From assembly GCA_948474755.1 (NCBI GenBank), contig CAOLHI010001838.1, forward strand, positions 186,001 through 250,000: DNA of 64,000 nucleotides, given 5' to 3'. The notes beneath the pieces were generated by a model that ran no database searches, was not told where the DNA came from, and saw only the letters and a list, made by a program, of their open reading frames with translations. The DNA comes from Ctenosaura bakeri. Its lineage: Eukaryota; Chordata; Lepidosauria; Squamata; Iguanidae. The translations under genes and the position numbers were made by a program. Below are positions 60,497 through 64,000 of this stretch, piece by piece (within the stretch, counting starts at the first letter, position 1; the number at the start of each line of letters is the position of its first letter).

Positions 60497-61244
60497 ACAG
60501 TTTCCACAACAGATGGGCAGATTGACTGTTCCTCTCTGAGAGAGGGACTTCATCTGCTACCTTGCAGGATGCTTTCTGATGCATTCTGTGGCCTTGGAGA
60601 ACCATTTTTAGGACTGTAAGACTCTTCTTTATTTGTAAAAACACTTGCTCAAGTGTTTAAGCCCATCTCAGTTTCTCAGTCGTTTCCCTCACTAGAAACA
60701 TTCTTATGTAATTGTGCATCAAATGCAGTTGCCAGCCCTAGCATTAGGCAATATGTTCTGCAGCCACAATGTTTTGTAGGAGAGATGGGTGTCACTTTCA
60801 CAACTGCCAGTTTACTCTGTTGCCATAGCTGCACTGGCAGTACTGAAGCAGGCATTCACTGCCAGTCTGTTCAGCTCCTATACTGGAATTGTGGGAGTAC
60901 CATCACAAGCAACAAGCCTGGTTGTATTCTCTCCACAGACAAGATGTTTTATAAACACTGTTTAATTGGTGTCCTGCTATATCAGACAAATGCCCACCTC
61001 AAGGTCATCCCAAGAGATTTTTGCTACCAAAGGCAAAGCATCAAATGTCACCCTCCATCCCTCCCAAGTCAAGGTACATAACACATAAAGCCAGCCAATC
61101 TATTTTGGCACATGAAAGGCAAAAAAGCTCTACAAGTGCCTCTCACTATCCCAGGCAGTAAAAAATACAATAAAGATAAGTTGGATAAATAACAATTTGC
61201 TGCCCTTTCCTTTGGAACCCTAATCTCTTCGTAAGGTCAAAAAT

Positions 61245-61375
61245 AGAGCTGGCATGGTATAGTGATTTCAGTGTTGAACTATGGCCCCAGAGATCAGGGT
61301 TTGATTCCCAGCTCAGCCATGGAAACCCACTGGAAATCTTGGGCCTGTCACATACTTTCAGCCCCCAGAAGATCA
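61245..61375 (+). mobile_element. tRNA-SINE 5' half
   Basis: AGAGCTGGCATGGTATAGTG, AGGGTTTGATTCCCAGC (B-box), ACCCACTGGAAATCTTGGGC; breaks off at AGAAGATCA where a CR1 3' end begins. Confidence 0.8.
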
Positions 61376-61651
61376 CTTTCTTTAAATACTTCAGGGGTTG
61401 CCAGAAAGAGGAGAGCATTTGTTTGTTCTCTTCTGCCTCAGAGGGTAGAATTAGGTCCAATGGTTTTAAGTTGTAGGAGTGTAGATTTCAATTGAACATT
61501 AGAAAGAACTTCTTGACAGTAAGACTAGTTCAGAAATGGAACCAATTGCCTAGAGAGGTGGTAAGACATCTCTAGATGTTTTAAAAAATAGGTTGGATGG
61601 CTGTCTGCAGGGGGTCCTCTAGCTGGAGATCATGCACTGAGTGGAGGGGCG
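61376..61651 (+). mobile_element. CR1 LINE 3' end fragment
   Basis: TTTAAATACTTCAGGGGTTG, GCCTCAGAGGGTAGAATTAG, ACATTAGAAAGAACTTCTTG and AGGTTGGATGGCTGTCTGCA follow the CR1 3' coding end, opposite in orientation to the copy at 31547. Confidence 0.8.
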
Positions 61652-61664
61652 TTAAACCTGACAC

Positions 61665-61706
61665 TTCCATCCAATGCTCAAACTACTATACCACGCTGGC
61701 TCTCTT
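61665..61706 (-). mobile_element. tRNA-SINE head fragment
   Basis: CCAATGCTCAAACTACTATA followed by CCACGCTGGCTCTC is the antisense SINE head. Confidence 0.7.
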
Positions 61707-61928
61707 ACCAAGCAAAAATTCACTTTGTCTCACAGTCTTATTTGCCCATTGAAGCCTAGTTCCTGACCTGAAGCTTGAACCAAAGTTTAGCCATGGAAAA
61801 ATATCTATGTAAGAGCCACTTTTCCTATAAGGCCATACAAAGATTGTTATCCCATATTGATAAGCAACATCCTAAGTTAAGGTGTCTTCCTGCAGAACTG
61901 TAACAAAGGCTTTTGCCAATTAGTATTG

Positions 61929-62108
61929 TACAGTGTGGTACAGTGGTTTGAACATTGGACTATGACCATAGAGACCAGAGTTTGATTCCCTGCTCAGCCA
62001 TGGAAAGTGATCTTGGACTTGTCACACACTCTCAGCCCCAGAAAACCTTGGGATAGGTTCGCTTTCAGGTCTCCATAAGTTGGAACAACAAAGTGTACAA
62101 CAACAACG
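61929..62108 (+). mobile_element. tRNA-derived SINE (Squamate type), internally deleted
   Basis: ACAGTGTGGTACAGTGGTTT, AGAGTTTGATTCCCTGC (B-box), CACACACTCTCAGCCCC and tail AAAGTGTACAACAACAACGA. Confidence 0.85.
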
Positions 62109-63809
62109 ACATTCAATTCAGTTTGTTTCAGTTCAAAGAGTCTGTATATCCAAGACTGCCTCAATTCCAAAAAGGCTAAACTTAAGACGACTTTATACAT
62201 GATGTTAAGCATCCCTTTTAGAAACATTGCCTTTTCTTTAGAAATAGATACTTTTTCCGCCAGAAAAGGGTGTGCTGGAGGCTCTGTTTGCACTGGGACT
62301 CTGCGGTGCACAGCAAAGAATTTAAGCATCACTCCTGTGTCCTCCATCCACCATTTCCACAATGAAAATCAACTCTTGATGCTATCTCTTCCCCAGGTAC
62401 TATTTGCAATAAGCAACATCTTGAGAGTGGGGAATAGCAGTGGGAAAGGAGGGAGGGGAAGGACAGGGTAGAAAAGAGCACATGAAAGAAAAAAAATAAG
62501 CTCAACTGAGAACTCAGGCAATTGCAAAAAGAAAGTGACTAGCAGTTGTAAGCATGTTTTTCAAAGAGTGAGAGCTTAACCTAGCTCATTTGTAACAGAT
62601 CATGTTTGCTGAAAGTTCCAGACACGGGAAAACCTTCCCACACTTGCATTATCCTTGGGCTATTGATCTCCCTTGCAGTATCATCTGTTCTCTGGCTAGT
62701 TCTAAGCCAAATTTTCCTAAAATATACAGCTGGCCAAAGCTATTCCCTCACATTTCATATGCTGCCATAGAGGTGGTGGTGACAGGCTTTGATTTCTAAT
62801 TCTGTTAGTTTTTTAAGCTTAATTTACACTTGTTTAGAGCAGGTCTCCCTTGCTCTTCATCCAAAAAACAGAACTTTGTGTATGGTCTATAATCAAGCTA
62901 CCTATTAAGGATTCCCTGTGCTACTCAGGGCAAATACTGACTTAGAAACATTGCATTTATATTTCCTTTCTCCTCCTTCCTCTGACAAGCTCATAATGCT
63001 ATTCATGTCTGCCCTAGAACTTCCATTTCATTCTTACCATAACTCTCTCATGCCCTCCAACTTTTCACAGATGAAAACTAGGACATATGGGGCCAAGTCA
63101 CATATATGTATAGCCAAGATGGCAAAATTTGTTAATGAGGAGGAAGGCACAAGCTAGCAGAAGCTGGAGTGATTTGGTTTTGGCTGAATTGTCAGGGAAG
63201 GATAATATTCTGGCCTCCTCTCCTCCTCTTGAGATAACTGAGTGCAAATTTGGGACTCAGCTTTCAAAAACTGAAGTAAACTGAGGACAAAGGGGGAAGA
63301 TGAGAGGAAGAGAGAGAACCTGGGACATTTTAAAAACAGCTGAAGAAGTGGAAGGACAGAGGACGATCCCTGTCAAATTGGGATAGCTGGAGAACATGCT
63401 GTTGGAACTTGATCAATATACAACTAGAATAGTACCAACTAGAGTAGACCTACTGAGTCAATATCTATTAATCAAAATTCAGCAATCAATTCAATGTACC
63501 TACTCTTGTTGGGAGAACCAACAGGATTTAGGTTTGAGATGAAAAGGGGCAGCATGAGGTCACTGGTGGACTTCATGGGCAGCTGGGCAGGATTTTGAAC
63601 GTCAGTCTCCCTGGGGCTAGACTGAAAAAATCCCATTGTTATACCCCAGTGGAAGAGAATAGATAACAAATCAGCATTCTTTGCCTCACAAATCTTTCCT
63701 GTACATCAGTGGTTAGTTGCTGTTGAATAATGGATATAAGCTTTACTAAAGGGACAAGAATTCCAATATGTGCGTTATAAGCAACGTATTAATTTGCAGT
63801 TGTGAGAAC

Positions 63810-63890
63810 TATGCCCTAGCCAGCCTGACCATCAGTGGTGCATGATGGGAATAGCAGTTTTTCAACATGTGGACCGCTGAAAGATCTTCC
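63810..63890. mobile_element. Inverted-repeat (hAT-type MITE) fragment
   Basis: GCCCTAGCCAGCCTGACCAT, GATGGGAATAGCAG and CAACATGTGGACCGCTGAAA are the opposite orientation of the text at 45700-45785. Confidence 0.4.
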
Positions 63891-64000
63891 GCCACCCGAC
63901 TGTTCTAGAGCAACTTGAAATCATATAAAGAACAAGGTTACCCATGCAGGCAGTGGAGTGGCATGAAGCTAGCATCCACCATTACAAAAGACCACCTTAA

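Larger units (their letters stand above)
59111..64000. other. 5' flanking region of KCNJ3
   Basis: No coding signal is supported here. The region holds a GA repeat, four tRNA-SINE copies or pieces, one palindromic MITE, a CR1 3' fragment and an inverted-repeat fragment near 63810-63890. Between about 59720-60320, 60500-61240 and 62110-63800 I see only unique-looking sequence. Confidence 0.6.

Overview
The window is vertebrate nuclear DNA, most probably from a squamate reptile (an iguanian-type lizard is my best guess; the species cannot be read from the sequence). The evidence is one intron-containing vertebrate gene embedded in a repeat mixture typical of lizards: tRNA-derived SINEs of the Sauria type, a second tRNA SINE family, a 5S-rRNA-derived SINE, a BovB/RTE LINE, CR1 LINEs, a Penelope-like element, hAT, Tigger-like and Harbinger-like MITEs, and two solo LTRs.

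The only gene I can support is KCNJ3 (Kir3.1/GIRK1, a G-protein-gated inward-rectifier potassium channel subunit), on the minus strand. Exon 1 coding sequence is 56887-57567 (227 codons, start codon to a phase-0 GT donor). Exon 2 is 46171-46387 (217 bp, AG acceptor, GT donor, phase 1 at its end). Intron 1 is 10,499 bp. The third coding exon, which carries the rest of the cytoplasmic domain, is not in the window, so intron 2 runs off the left edge and is at least 46,170 bp. A CpG-rich promoter and 5' leader lies at about 57568-59110. From there to 64000 is 5' flank with repeats only.

Layout: 1-46170 is intron 2, with CR1 fragments (1436-2572, 31547-33084), a degenerate BovB LINE (18150-20870), a Penelope-like remnant with a GIY-YIG domain (34640-35420), two solo LTRs (32251-32729, 36945-37278), SINEs and many MITEs. 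46388-56886 is intron 1, rich in SINEs and two MITE families. 57568-59110 is the promoter/CpG island with G-rich, CG/TG and CGG tracts. 59110-64000 is flank.

The most distinctive non-genic signals are two MITE families (a fully palindromic about 110-200 bp element in at least 10 copies, and an about 415-430 bp element in 4 copies) that share the same terminal motif and a 3-bp TNA target duplication; several datable nested insertions; and loss, in the channel itself, of the extracellular N-glycosylation sequon known from mammalian GIRK1. I found no evidence for a wholly new gene system.
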